A DNA stretch of 64,000 nt from Mugil cephalus (lineage: Eukaryota; Chordata; Actinopteri; Mugiliformes; Mugilidae): positions 8,112,001 through 8,176,000 of the forward strand of contig NC_061772.1 in the NCBI RefSeq assembly GCF_022458985.1, read 5' to 3'. The notes beneath the pieces were generated by a model. The model did not search any database, was not told where the DNA came from, and was given only the letters and a program-made list of their open reading frames with translations. Below are positions 52,301-64,000 of this stretch, one piece after another. A program made the translations under genes and the position numbers. Within the stretch, counting starts at the first letter, position 1. Each line of letters opens with the position of its first letter.

Positions 52301-55300
52301 GCAGTGAAACAGAGCCCGAAACCCCCCCAGAATATCCTAGCCAGTGCAGTGGGGGAGCGCACAGCTCGCCAACGCTACGCTCAAATCCTGCCCAAACCTT
52401 CGGCCACCACCGCTATTGCCCTGCGTTCACCCTCTGCCATGATCATCGCAAACAGCCCCATTAAGACGGTGATGACAACTTGTCACGTCAGCCCAATCAG
52501 CTTGGTGAAGATGACCGCCATATCACTCACTCCCAACAGCAGCGATACCACCACATCCCTTACAAACACCACGCTGCGGCCGGCATCTGCAGGCATCACT
52601 TCTGCAGCGGCAGACGAAGTCTCCTTTAATCAAGACATGAGGAGTGCCTCTGTGGTCCCTATTCTGGCCCCGGTGGCCAGCCCAGGACAGACTCCTTACA
52701 CGCAGAGTGTCGATGTTGAAATGGAAGTTGAAGCTATACATAAAAACAGCCAAATGCATAGTGCTACCAGTCAGGTTTTGATTGAAAGGTCAGTGGCAAA
52801 TAGAGGCGGAGGGGCTGTTCAGAGGGCTGCCAGTGTGCCCATACCTCAGACTAAGGGCTTCCTGGGTCTGGAGGAAACATCCAGCCCCGGATGCAATGGA
52901 AAGTCCTCCTCTGGCCCTCACACCATGGCTACTCCCTCCATTCAGACCACCAGCACTGCTTCTTTACTGAACGCCAGCAGGGATTCTTCATTTGAGGAGA
53001 GCAGCCAAGCAAAGGAAGGTTTTTTGTCCACTAAGAGCCTCAGGAAACGCTCAAGTGTCAGTCCAGACTTCTCTCCAGTCAAAAGAGTCTTTATGCCACA
53101 GCAGCCAGTAGAGGGCGCCGCTGGCCTCTGTTACGGCTTCAGAAACACCGTCGGTAACGTCTTAGGGCCAGGTGCTCCAGCAAGATCTGAAAGTGCCCCA
53201 GCCACCAGGGAGGTAGAGATGAAAATGGACTCCGTGTTGCCCACTCATGTCCATGCACTCGGTACTTCCTCTTTCAGAGCCAGTGGCTTTTACTCTGTTG
53301 CCAAAACACACAATTCAATGGAGAGGAAAAACACTTCCACTGTTATGGAAACTGGCACCTCAGTCAGTGACGCATTTATACAGCAGCAGCAGGGGCACAC
53401 AATGGCTGAGGTGCATGCCATACCTCACAACCCTGATTTTCACAGAAGTTCAGGTGTGAGTTCAAACTCAGCCAAAGGGAGTCTTGGCGGACAACAGATC
53501 TACGCTCAGCCCAGATCTGCTACTGAAGCCTTGGAGTTTCTGAATCAGGCTTCATCGTCCAGTCAGCTCCCTATGCAGACAGATATGGACTATTTTTCCT
53601 TTGATGACGATGTGACTCAGGACAGCATTGTGGAGGAGCTGGTGCAGATGGAGGAGCAAATGAAACTCAACAACCTGCAGGAGTTTGGAGACTGTGTCGC
53701 GCTCAAAGGCCAACAGGCTGTCATGGCGGACAGCTTAGCGTCCACAAATAAGACCATGACTCCTTTTTATCATTCTGGAAACAGCAGAAGCAACCCAATC
53801 CAAACCCCAACACCGACACCCACACCCACTTCAGAAATGATTTGTGGAGGCCAAAGCCTGACTGGAGAAAGTCCCTGCTCCCACATCGCCTCCACAACCC
53901 CAGTGGACAGTGCCCTGGGAAGCAGCCGTCACACCCCAGTTGGTACTCCGCACTCCAACTGCAGCAGCAATGTTCCTCCCAGTCCGGTGGAGTGCAGGAA
54001 CCCGTTTGCATTTACACCCATCAACTCCAGCATCACTGGTTTCCATGACGGCAGCACCATCTCCAGCAGTCCTGTCAAGCCCATGCAGAGGCCGATGGCC
54101 ACCCACCCAGATAAGACAAGGCTGGAGTGGATGAATAACAGCTACAACAGCAGCATCGGGAGCGTAAGCAAGTCCAACAGTGGAATGGGAATCATCCCCA
54201 GCTATCAAGGACTGATAGACGACCATTTTCAAAAACCTCACGCCTTCGCCATTCCCCACGCTCGGCACCACGATAGCCACTTGGGTCGTTTGACTCCGAT
54301 CTCACCTGTGCAGCAGCAGGTAGCCAGCATGGCTAACATGACCCGGCAGGAAGGCTTCGCTGTGCCCGCCCCTCTCGATAATAAAACATCATCTGCTGCA
54401 ACTTTTCGATGTCGCAGTGTTAGCCCTGCTGTGCACCTGAAGAATTTGAGCGGGAACACTGGAAACAGTGCCCTTCCCAATATCCCTCGTTCAGTGGTGT
54501 CTCCCTTTAATTCTCCTATGACGCCGGAGATGTTAAACATCTTTGCAAACAGCCAAACAAACCTAGGGGTGAGCAGCTTGGCTCAGAGGAGCCGCTCTGT
54601 GCCGCTGAATATCATGATGCAAACTGAAGTGCTGCCCACGCCGGGCCCACAATGCAGCAGCAAAAATATCGGCAGTGTCCTCCTGAGCAAGCTAGACGGG
54701 GACCACAGCGACACTGTGCGAGGCATCGGCATCAATAACTTACCCTCCACCTACACTGCACGTATGAACCTCACCCAGATCCTCGAGTCCAACCCCAACA
54801 TCTCCTGCACTGACAGCCACCTCAGCCTGATGACCTCTGACTCCACCAGCACATGCAAGTTGCAGAGGGCTAATTACCTCATAGAAAGTGCTAATAATGA
54901 ACAAATGATTCTGTCATCAGATGAAAGCCAAGTACAATCATCCTCTGGAGACCAGCAACAGTCTATGATGCTAGCTCTGAGCTCGCAGCAGCAGCAAGAA
55001 GAAGAGCTTCGTCGGCAGTTAGACTTCAGCAGGGATCCAAACCTCCTCACGGACAGCAGCCTCTCTGCTGGCAACCAGCTCATGGAACAAGTGTCGGAGC
55101 TAAGTACAGGCAGGGCACATTTTCCCTGTGAAATCAGAATGACATCAGAGCTCTCCAGTAGCATCAACGACCTTAACGCTTTGGACACAAACCTGCTTTT
55201 CAACCCCAACAGGCAGCAAGGGCAATATCAAAATGCTGCTCCAGAGGAGCTGGTCAGTGACGTACTGTTTCAGCAAATCACCGGCGAGACGGCGCATTCA

Positions 55301-55357
55301 AGTGGGCTCGACTGGTTAGAGAGCAAAGATCATCCAACTGTTGGGTTGATGGGCTGA
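40066..55357 (+). CDS. rfx7: Transcription factor RFX7
   Basis: Nine coding exons give 1405 aa: 40066-40190, 43052-43085, 46508-46593, 47233-47355, 49133-49249, 49922-50006, 50117-50330, 50589-50869, 52205-55357. It starts [10 protein letters not shown], then an N-terminal helix ([20 protein letters not shown]). The winged-helix RFX DNA-binding domain covers about residues 96-171 ([47 protein letters not shown]) and should bind X-box DNA. A helical region follows ([21 protein letters not shown]). The large last exon encodes a Ser/Pro/Gln-rich tail with [26 protein letters not shown] and the end [12 protein letters not shown]. Order and motifs match human RFX7. Intron 5 is AT-AC (see 49250). 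Nuclear; known in mammals as a p53-linked, growth-restraining regulator. Which teleost copy (a or b) cannot be told from this window. Confidence 0.96.
43360..43389. repeat. (TA)n microsatellite
   Basis: About 15 TA units in rfx7 intron 2. Other AT-rich microsatellites lie at 4204-4240 (intron 1 of the first gene) and 51884-51960 (rfx7 intron 8). Confidence 0.9.
46755..47130. repeat. MITE-like repeat copy in rfx7 intron
   Basis: CATGAAGGTTGTGGTATTTAG at about 46757 is the reverse complement of the interior seen at about 60540-60563. A forward interior piece (CACCTTCCAAAATGAA) lies near 46956, and the end ACTAGTGTACCCAATCAACTGG...AAGTGTAT at 47080-47114. The copy therefore contains inverted internal segments. 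Not coding. Confidence 0.5.
49250..49921 (+). other. U12-type AT-AC intron in rfx7
   Basis: No GT donor allows the DNA-binding domain to stay in frame. The intron must start ATATCCTTC at 49250, which matches the minor-spliceosome AT-AC donor consensus ATATCCTT, and end in AC at 49920-49921. Joining 49249 to 49922 restores GKSKYCYSGL exactly. CTTAAC at 49906-49911 resembles the U12 branch site; its last A is 11 nt before the 3' splice site, the expected distance. If retained, the frame runs on to a stop at 49350-49352. Confidence 0.92.
50096..50116 (+). repeat. (TG)n tract acting as rfx7 3' splice site
   Basis: The acceptor of exon 50117-50330 is a TG repeat ending in tatag, with hardly any pyrimidine run. 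The exon is essential for frame, so the site must work. Confidence 0.75.
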
Positions 55358-58300
55358 GAATAGGACTTTTTTTTTTTTTTATGATTTTCAACATGTTATT
55401 GTGAGGTTTGTCCAATTTATGTGCCAGGCTAAACTGAGCTAATGCTGCAACAATGATTAAAATGCTGGTCATTTCCCGTTCATGAGAATCTGGATCAAGA
55501 ACATTTAAGCCGTTAAACAAAACAAAACCTGTTGTTTTAATATTTAACATTCAGTAGTCAACTGAATAAAGCCATGGATTTGTCTGTGTAAATACAAGTA
55601 GAAGATGATAATCCTTTTTGCTATAAAACTTACTTATATTGTGCTGTGTAATCCACAGTTGATTCATCATTCATATACTTTACATGGAACCAAATTCATC
55701 CATGAAAATCCATTTGATAAATTCATATAATAACAATATGAAGCATGTAAAAGGAAACATTTACATGGATACATTTACCACAATAAATGTATCAGCTATT
55801 CATCTAATGAAAAGCATAGTGTCATATCTCTTGAAACTTAAAAAAAAAGTAAGATGTGATCTATTTCTGAACTGTCTTTTCCAAAGTATATATATATATT
55901 CAAAAAAAAAAAAGGTTTTCAAACTGTTTGACTGTTTTAGTGTCAAAGAGTTTGGGCCTCTACAGATTAAGACAACGAAAGTAAAGAGACGTCGAGCTCT
56001 CCTTAAACAGAGTATGTAAATGAGGCCGATGTATTATTATAAGGCCCCTTCATGCACATTGTTTTATTTCAACAAATCTAATTTACTAAAAGTCTGAAAC
56101 ATTCATGAAAATCAAGAAGTACTAATAAATGCAATATATTATTATATAGGAGAATGATGAGGTACAGAGCCAAGAGGAGTGACCTCTGTCCTATAACAAT
56201 GTCTCTAAAAGCTTTAGTTATGCACTAATTGGTTAACTGTAGAAGTTTGAGAAGTAGCAAAGCAATAAAAATAATCCCTTGAATGAGGACTTGCACTTTT
56301 GACATGAATCATAAAACTGAAAATAGAAATGAAATGATGACTGTTTTACTTATAATGATACTTATAAATATACTTACTCCTTTTCATCTATAAATGATAA
56401 AATTAGCTAGTAGTAGTCTGAAGTGAATGGAACTAATATTACACTCCCTATAATGCACTGACAATCTATAATACTAATGCTTCTCTACAAAAACTCTTTG
56501 CTTTGACTGATAAGTCGGTAAAATTTCAAAACACTTACCGACCAAACGTGACCGTCTCGCTTTACACTGATGCTGAGCAGCGTGTAAAGACTCACCGCTG
56601 GCTTTTGGTCTCTGAGCCTTATGTCCATGCCAAAGATGTAACCTACAATATCATGCACTACAAGCATGGGTGTCTGCTGTAACCGCCTATGTGATGGACA
56701 TACTGGGAATGAAGTGGAAAGATTTTGCAGCTCTGCAAAGGTGTTGGTTTCTAAAATCTAAAAAGTCAAACAGGACAAAAATAAAGGATGTCTTTGTTTA
56801 CTCCGCTGTAATTTATTGATCAACTGTTTTTTTTTTTGTGTTAGCATTATATATCTGAGTGTGTATTGCTGGCCATGCTACCTTTATTTGTTGTACAGAT
56901 CGTTGGCGTGGCCAGTTGTCCAGTGCTTTTTGTTTTATTTGTTTTTTTTTTCTATTTATTTACAGTGTGTTGTCTGTACAGAAGGTGAAACCTTGGAAAA
57001 CCATTTAATCTTGTGTATTCACAGTAATCTGACTTGCACTGTTACAACGACTTGTAGCATATATTTTTCGGTGTCATAGCATATCACACTGTGTCATTAT
57101 CTCATAATAAATTTTGTTGAAATTCATACATTTTTTGTTCAACCTGTGGAACTGGCTATAGGCGCGAAATTGTTCCAGAAAATATTTGCACATGATTCAA
57201 AATATGGAAATAAGACTTTTCATAATTATATGGTATAATATTACCATCTGGGTATGTTGCAAAAGTAGTACATTGAATCTGGCCATGTAACACATATTAG
57301 GAGATTTTGTCTTTTTAACGTCTAACTTAGCACGGAGCAATTAAGACAAACTTGTTTATATTCAGTTTTCTAAACTGTTCTGAGTTCTGATGTTTACCCG
57401 TGTGTTTGTTAGCACTGATGTTTGTTTGAAGAAGTCTTTACCCTTCCTCTTGTGGGTGGTTCAGATCTGTAGAGCTGGCCTCCACTATAGTTGCTGTGTC
57501 TGTGTACATGGGATGTTTTGGGTTGTTTGCATTTTAGCAAGTGCTTTTTTAAGGGGAAGTGCTTGTTGATACCGGTTTTTAAAAACTTTTTAAAACTAAT
57601 AAACATTTTTAAGTATGTTGCTGAAATCTGTGGGTTTTTTGTTTGTTTTTTTTTTACATCTTCATCAGAGTAGAGAAAGGCAAAGTCATTACAGCTTCCT
57701 GGAGTTACATTTCTTGTTTCCATGCAAAATCTTCCTACTGAAAGGAAGAAGAGAGGAAGAGACAAACAATGAAAAAGCGCATGACGAGGGACACCATTAG
57801 TAAGTACTAGGAGGCCATTAAGAGAGGGCAACCAACGATGTTGTAGCAGTGAACAGTGGATGCATAGCTTGCTTTATTAATCATTTAAAAGCTTCCATTT
57901 CAGTGGACGTCACCCAAAAAAAGCATTTCTTACTTTCTCAGGCAATAGCCTCTGTCATCAGTTGTAAGACGTTTTGAGAATCGGCACAAATTCCCATATT
58001 CACGCATGGATGCTTTACTGTCTAATACACATAACTGTACATGCCATATTCAACGTCATCTGGCTCTCCTCCCATCTATGTTGCGTCCCTCACGACATGT
58101 AACAGCCTACCTTTCACATGCTCACCTTACAGTGCAACAGGTCCCTGTATTGTGCATGTTGTCTTGTCGTGGTTACTTTCAGAAACATCTAAATAGAGGA
58201 GAGCCAGCTTTAATGTACAGTAATTAGTTCCACCTGTGATTTTCCTGCTGTGACGCGATGTCTGCTGGGAAAAGAGCTAATTCCAGGCATTGTGCAGGAG

Positions 58301-59444
58301 TTTAATTATGTAGACTGACTGAAAACACCTGCCTAGCTGTGCAGGGTTTTAAAGGGGAAGTGCACATGTTTATATTAGAAAAGCATACAATTTATGGAGT
58401 AAAGATGTGTACATCTCCTTCATCTTAATGAGTTATAGACAGTTTTTATCCAAAGAGAGAAAACATATCTAAGAGCCATACAGGCTGTTTTTCGGTTACA
58501 AATAAAAAGTTTTTTTGCACTAGATGTGATATTCTATCTGTCTATCTGCACTCCCTTTCTCCCTGGCCTTTTTATGCACACCCATTCATAATCATTGTTC
58601 CTTTACCATTTATCATTATGATTATTATTAATATTATTACTGTACGTTTTTCTTACATTGTTAATTGCACCAAACATTTCGTATATCTAACATACAGATC
58701 ATGAATAAAAAAACAAGACAATATTCCTGTTTAATTAGATAGAGTAATTGAAAAGATCTGGTTGTGCAGGCTTTATTTATTTATTTATTGATTGATTTTA
58801 AGAAAGATCAGAATTATTCATGAAGTAAAAATGTGCATATGCTCTGGATCTGGGCGAAGTTCTGACAGCAAACTAAGGAAATGCTGTATGCAAATCTAGT
58901 CAAGAGAGGTGTGGCTTGTTGTTGAGCCCAGGGAACGATTGGTAAATGAAAAATGAATATTCATGCAATATTGTTTATTAAACATACTATAAAATAGTTT
59001 TACAGTCTTAAAAGACATTTAATATAAACCTATGACTTTAAGTTGGAGTGGAGTATTTTACACAGTGATACACATCTGGTTACTTCTCTAGTTCAGAGAG
59101 TAATGATGCCTTCAGGTACGCTCACAGACGTTCTTGTTTGAGATTCCTCAGACAATAAAACAACGAGGGGAGGAGGAAGGAGGAAGGAGGAAGAGGAAAA
59201 AGGAGGAGGAGGAGGAGGAGGAGGATGGATACAGGGAGTGACGTTATTGTCACAGCTAACCACTAGTTCAGGTTCACGGTTTCTACCAGCGTAAACATCG
59301 GAGGGAAATAAAAGAGAGTAGTAAGTGAACGCCTCAGGAGTGTCCTGTTGTCCGGACGACCGTCTTCTTCTTCTTCTTCCTCTTCTTCTCTTTCTTGGGC
59401 TTCTTCTTGGCGCTCTCAGGGAGGACGAGAGGGGCGAGGATATT
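55358..59444. other. rfx7 3' UTR and nedd4 upstream region
   Basis: AATAAA motifs lie at 55565-55570 (near the stop), about 57105 and 57598-57603, so the rfx7 3' UTR could be 0.2-2.2 kb. ORFs here lack family features and look random. 59166-59226 is a purine-rich GGA/GAA repeat on the plus strand, and 59365-59415 is a CTT-rich tract just before the nedd4 start. Both would be promoter or 5' UTR sequence of nedd4. Confidence 0.5.
59166..59226. repeat. (GGA)n purine tract upstream of nedd4
   Basis: An almost pure purine run of GGA and GGAA units about 220 bp upstream of the nedd4 ATG. Such tracts can bind GA-binding factors or form triplex/G-rich structures; no function is shown. Confidence 0.8.
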
Positions 59445-62283
59445 ATGGCTGCACTCTCCCCACAGATCCGAGGACTTCAGACTGATGAGGTAAACTTACA
59501 CATTTGTTAATGAGGCTGCTCATGTGACGCTGTCGTTAGCCAACTGGCTAACTAGTCAACGCTAACTGAAGTAAATACACACAAACCTGAGTTTCTGGTT
59601 GGCGAGCTAACCGTGACTCGTTAGCTGGTCCACTTTCGATGTTGGGGGTTTGTTTGTCCACTACACAAACGCGTTACTTATTATAATCGATATAATTGAG
59701 CTGCTCTTACTTCTTACCAGCTAGTGCTAAACGCCAAATTAGAGCATTAGCCGCACTTCTTTTCAGGAAGAAGCTGCCAGCGTCTCTCTGTTTTTTTTTC
59801 TACACCCAAACTAAGATCTACCAAACTATCACGTATCCTGCTAATTATTCATATAAGCTGTGCAGTTAGATCTGGGGTGGGAAGGGAGGGGAGGGGGGTC
59901 TAATGGGGCCCTGGAGTTACAGACCAATGTGACTGATTGCGAAATCGCGCTGTGATTCACGATCTCGACGGTAAAGGCATTTAACGTTAGTGGTTCTGAT
60001 TGGAAATGTACAGAAGTACCAAGTATGGTCAGGATGTTACATCACCAAGAGCCCAAACAGGGGGTGTGTACAGCAGACATGTGACAAGGAGTCATATTAA
60101 ACACGTATTTATGTCACCCCCCCACCCTCCCGTTGCTCTATTGTTGTTTGATTTCCATTATTCTTACTTTTGTAAACACACCCAACTCGTATGCCAACTC
60201 TAGATAATACACACGTCCTCGCCATATACTTTCTAACACTTTCTAAAATAACTAAAACTTAGATTTGTGTTCACTTCATACTGAGAGTCAGAAAGGTGGT
60301 AATACATCTGTAAGAACCTTTTGCCTTTTGGGGGACGCAATTGCGGTGCTGTTAAACAGGGATGAATTAAACACTAAGGTGTTTCTGTTATTTAGACTTA
60401 CCGCTGACTAAAATGGGGTTGTCAAAATATTAGAAACATGTGTTGGTACAACAATACAATTCGACAGTACTACAAACCACGGCCTCCAAAATGAAAACAC
60501 ATTTGAATCAACAGCCCTCTCTGTCATTTTAAACAAATGCTGAATACCACAACCTTCATGCAGCTAAGACTTAATGTCAGTGTTTTATCTGAGGGACTGT
60601 CAAAGTTAGTGTGTGCATTATGTATGACTTGCACTAGCAATGTACAGAAAATGACCATCACTGTGTAGCGTACACAGATAGAATTTGAGTGTCTCCATTT
60701 GGGCCTTTTATGTCACGATCGATTTCATGTTTTGTTTTGTTGTTTATTGTATTATTCTGACGCAGGATGAGTCCAGGATCCTAAAAGTGAAAGTCATTGC
60801 TGGAATTGGGCTGGCCAAAAAAGATATTCTTGGAGCCAGGTAAGTTGGAGAAACTTGCTCAGCTTGTATTATTTCTTAGTGGTTCCTCTGTAAAATTGTT
60901 CTGATGTCATTAAAATGTGATGTTGTCATTATTCAGTCAACAGTCCTAAACACAAAATACAGAGAATAAAAGTCGGATCCTCACAATTTAGAGGAAAATA
61001 TACTTACTGTGAAAATAGTTGACTAATCAGTTAATCAAGTAATCAGCTTTACATTTAAACTCTTCTTTAACATATCAATTAATCTATTTCTGATTTATTT
61101 AAATGTTTGATTATCAGATTTTCTTTTTGTCAGTTTCATAGAAATAGGTCATGACAACTCTGTTTCCACCTCTCTTTAAACTTAAAGTTAACTTAATGCC
61201 ATGTACATGAATATAAATATAGAATTACCAAAGAGAGACATCCATGCTGATGTAAATGTTTGTGTAGGCAACTCTTATATTCTGTCCATATCGTCCTGTG
61301 TGAAATAAACACACAGTTATTTGTATTGCAGAGAAACTCTGCTGGAGTCTCAGAATATAAAGTAAAAGCTGAATGTTATCATAATGGACCTGCTGTAAGG
61401 TCTCAAAAACCTCTAAATGTAATCTGATAATGAGTTTGAATTGAGAGTTTATGAAGTGAGGATTTTTATGCCTCTGCCTCTGTTCTTCTGTTGCCTGCTT
61501 AATTGTCCGTGTAATGACCGAAATGGCCGTATTATTATTGCCCTAATGTAACACCCACTCACTAATACATTACTAATGACCAAGTGCTACTGCCAGTAAG
61601 AGTTGGTAATAAACAGTGTGAGCTGAGTGAAGGATGTGGTTTTAATGCACAGTGCCACAAATCATTATAATCTATAAATTGAAGTCAGTGTTGCATGAGT
61701 GGTTGGATGTTATTGTTTTTCAGGTCGTAAAGTGCTATCAGATCTAATCAAAGCTTCCTATTTCCTTTGGAGACAGAAGAACCGCAAAACCTGCTGATAC
61801 ATAGAGAAGATAAAATATTCGTATTGTTCACACGGTTTATTAAAATACTTGAATGTCTATGAACCTTGGTGTGTCCTTTTCTGTTGCAGTGATCCATATA
61901 CAAGGCTGTCCCTCTATGATCCCATCAATGGAGAAATCACAAGTATTCAGACTAAAACAATCAAAAAGGTGAATGTACGTTTTCAGTTAAGTTTGTTTTA
62001 TTTGTCGACTTTATGGATATTTAATTTAACTTTGTTTCTTATCTCTTACCTGAAGACACTGGACCCAAAATGGAATGAAGAGTTCTTTTTCCGAGTAAGT
62101 GAGCTTAAAATACACGTGTACCATAATGATAAAGCTCATTATGTGTTTGGCCTTTGATGGGCAGCTGCTATGTTTACTTTCACTATGTGGTAAAGCAGCT
62201 TTGACCTCACAGCTTATGTCTCGTCTCAGGTTGATCCCACGAAGCATCGTCTGCTGTTGGAGGTGTTTGACGAGAACCGCCTG
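59445..62283 (+). CDS. nedd4: E3 ubiquitin ligase NEDD4, 5' part
   Basis: Five coding exons (97 aa so far): 59445-59489, 60766-60839, 61890-61968, 62056-62094, 62230-62283. The protein begins MAALSPQIRGLQTDE and enters a C2 domain: RILKVKVIAGIGLAKKDILG, SDPYTRLSLYD, KTLDPKWNEEFFFR, HRLLLEVFDENRL. C2 domains of NEDD4 bind calcium and phospholipid and hold the HECT ligase inactive; the calcium-loop Asp residues are visible (KKD, SDPY). The next exon, WW repeats and HECT domain are not in the window. The start choice is supported by similarity to NEDD4 C2 isoforms and lack of an upstream in-frame extension in the exon. NEDD4L is an alternative, but synteny with rfx7 favours nedd4. Confidence 0.93.
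60290..60570. repeat. MITE-like repeat copy in nedd4 intron 1
   Basis: AACATGTGTTGGTACAACAA at about 60435 and CACGGCCTCCAAAATGAAAA at about 60478 correspond to 610-660. CCACAACCTTCATG at about 60550 corresponds to the inverted piece near 46757. Best-preserved interior of this family in the window. Confidence 0.55.
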
Positions 62284-64000
62284 GTAAGTGTTTCGTTCAG
62301 CCTTTTAATTTATTTCACTGGACTGAATATTTTTAACTGTTTAACTTGCTAACCAGACGGATTTTCTTCTTTTGAATTTTTGTTCGCTACAACTATTTAA
62401 ACGCGTCTTTGCAGAGAGTAGGTTGATTCAGTGTATATCCCTGCAGGTTGGAGTGAGCAGGGCAGCTTAGCAGCAGCATCTTTATCTTCAGTCATGCATG
62501 TCCTGTTAAAATAGTTAAAAGCTGAAATGGACTTCAATGACATCATTTATTTTCATGGGTTTCTCAGTTGAACTGAGTAAACTTCTCTGCCTGCTATTCA
62601 CTAGCTAATTTTACATTTTATAGGGAGTGAAAAGAGCGTGATTGTGATATAAAAATAGCAAGTAATCGGAGATAAAGGACTACACAGATACAATGTGGGA
62701 ATGGCATTTATCTTCACTTTTGCTGACTGCTAACGTCTTAATTTAAGTGAGTACACAGTGGATTTTTAGCAGCTGGCTAACGTTGCTTGCTGCCGCCTAA
62801 ACAGACAGATTGAATGCTCAACACAAATCAGAGGCTGTCACTATCGCAGACATCACAAATTTTAGATCCCCTACTTGTTTCCAGCTCTGCTCGCTCAGAG
62901 CTGGAAACAATCTTCAGCAAAAAAATGTTAAATAATTAAAATTGCGTAAATGTGCTCGATGAGTCCAAGATTATTTTTCTTGTTTCGTTTGATACAGACA
63001 AAAGAAAAGCTCTAAATCTGCTTGATTTTCCGTCATCGATTGCTGTTATTGTAGCCCAGCGCAGAGTTCACATGTAAAACACCCATTTCTGTTCATAAAT
63101 TGTGTAGGAGGGTGAGTTGCTTCCTCTACATGATCAATGGTGGTTCTAGTCATGGTTTGGTGTTTTCTGTGAAGTGTATTGTGATTAAAAGCTCTGGACG
63201 AGCTCTTCATTGACGGACCTGCTGGCTCCGTTGAGTGGTTTTAAAAGATTACATAATAAAGAAGATACTGGGAATCAATACCTGCTTTGTTGTAGATGGA
63301 CACATCTTAAGTGACAGTTGAGACGCTCTCTGCATCTAGGACACTCAGAGGACGTCAAGCAAGGCACAAGTTTGCAGCAGGGACTGTGGGACGTACAGAG
63401 AAGCTGTAAAAACGCTTTACAAGCAAGTGTGTCATATTTGTGTGGATGAGGGCATCCTCCAGTCAGTGCAAGGTTGACTTTCTGTTTGTCAAAGATACAG
63501 CGGCCCTTATTTTGCCATGACATGTGATATGTTGGAAAACTGGGATACCTTATTATCTCTAGCAGCAAATACGGGCAAATCTGGCTATGTTAAGGACATC
63601 CTGATGCCTGCGACTTCCATGTAGATGGAGATGGTCTCTGAGCAGCAGCAGCTCAGTGGTATGGGTCATTGTGTGCTTGCAGATTGAGTCAGGAGAGACG
63701 AGTGAATTTGTCTACTGTTCTCTTATTGATTAACATTAAAGATTTTAGGAGTGCCTGGTGGTAACGAGATATCAGTTGAGCTGTTGACCCAGTTTCTTGA
63801 TTCACAGCAGCATCCTGGGACACATGTATGAGGCAGACCTCAGTGACAGCACCGCTCTCTTCTGTCTGAGAAGTTCTGCTGCCTGTACCTGAATGTAACA
63901 AAAACCCTGTTCAGCCAACATGTCCTGACTTTGACCACACCAAACACCACTTTAATCTCTAAGCGTACTGAATGAGAGTGCAGTTAATACACGTTCCTCC
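62284..64000. other. nedd4 intron continuing past the window
   Basis: I searched for the expected next C2 exon (TRDDFLGQ-type) and did not find it. No recognisable repeat or other coding exon is seen. The short minus-strand ORFs are not convincing. Confidence 0.6.

Noticed and set aside
57409-57831. 140-codon minus-strand ORF
   Set aside because: Low-complexity, no splice sites or homology signal, in the probable rfx7 3' flank.
63275-63901. Minus-strand ORFs of 97 and 70 codons
   Set aside because: Inside the nedd4 intron with no recognisable motif; Cys content in the first does not form a regular zinc-finger pattern.

Overview
The window is vertebrate nuclear DNA, almost certainly from a ray-finned (teleost) fish. 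Genes are split into short exons with GT-AG introns. The intergenic and intronic space carries fish-type Tc1/mariner transposons, LINE 3'-tail fragments and small inverted-repeat elements. Four complete or partial genes plus one zinc-finger gene reproduce the order seen at human 15q21: ZNF280D, MNS1, TEX9, RFX7, NEDD4. I built the gene models by hand: each listed exon has splice sites, and reading phase is kept across every junction. No transcript or database was available.

Layout. (1) 1-2229: repeat-rich intergenic DNA. (2) 2230-12071: a 14-exon gene I cannot name, about 672 aa. Its middle exons (7751-8133) are paralogues of znf280d coding exons 1-2. Its 3' half is a recent tandem array of three ~1.1 kb units, each giving a linker exon plus a ~100-residue domain exon. 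(3) 12072-19165: a repeat-rich gap with an apparently intact autonomous Tc1 element (13123-14731), a decayed Tc1, and an orphan paralogue of znf280d coding exon 3 (15667-15750). (4) 19166-28264: znf280d. (5) 30583-34337: mns1 on the + strand, convergent with (6) tex9 on the - strand (34657-38332). (7) 40066-55357: rfx7, divergent from tex9, with one AT-AC (U12-type) intron inside its DNA-binding domain. (8) 59445 to beyond the right edge: the 5' end of nedd4 (start of the C2 domain).

How the genes relate. mns1 and tex9 are linked to motile cilia/sperm and centriolar functions. Both have an RFX-type X-box motif (good for mns1, imperfect for tex9) close to the start codon, and an RFX-family gene lies next door. 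The unnamed first gene looks like a lineage-specific chimera. It combines a partial upstream duplicate of the znf280d 5' end with a 5' exon and amplified domain exons of fish-specific character. It is the best candidate here for something undescribed.
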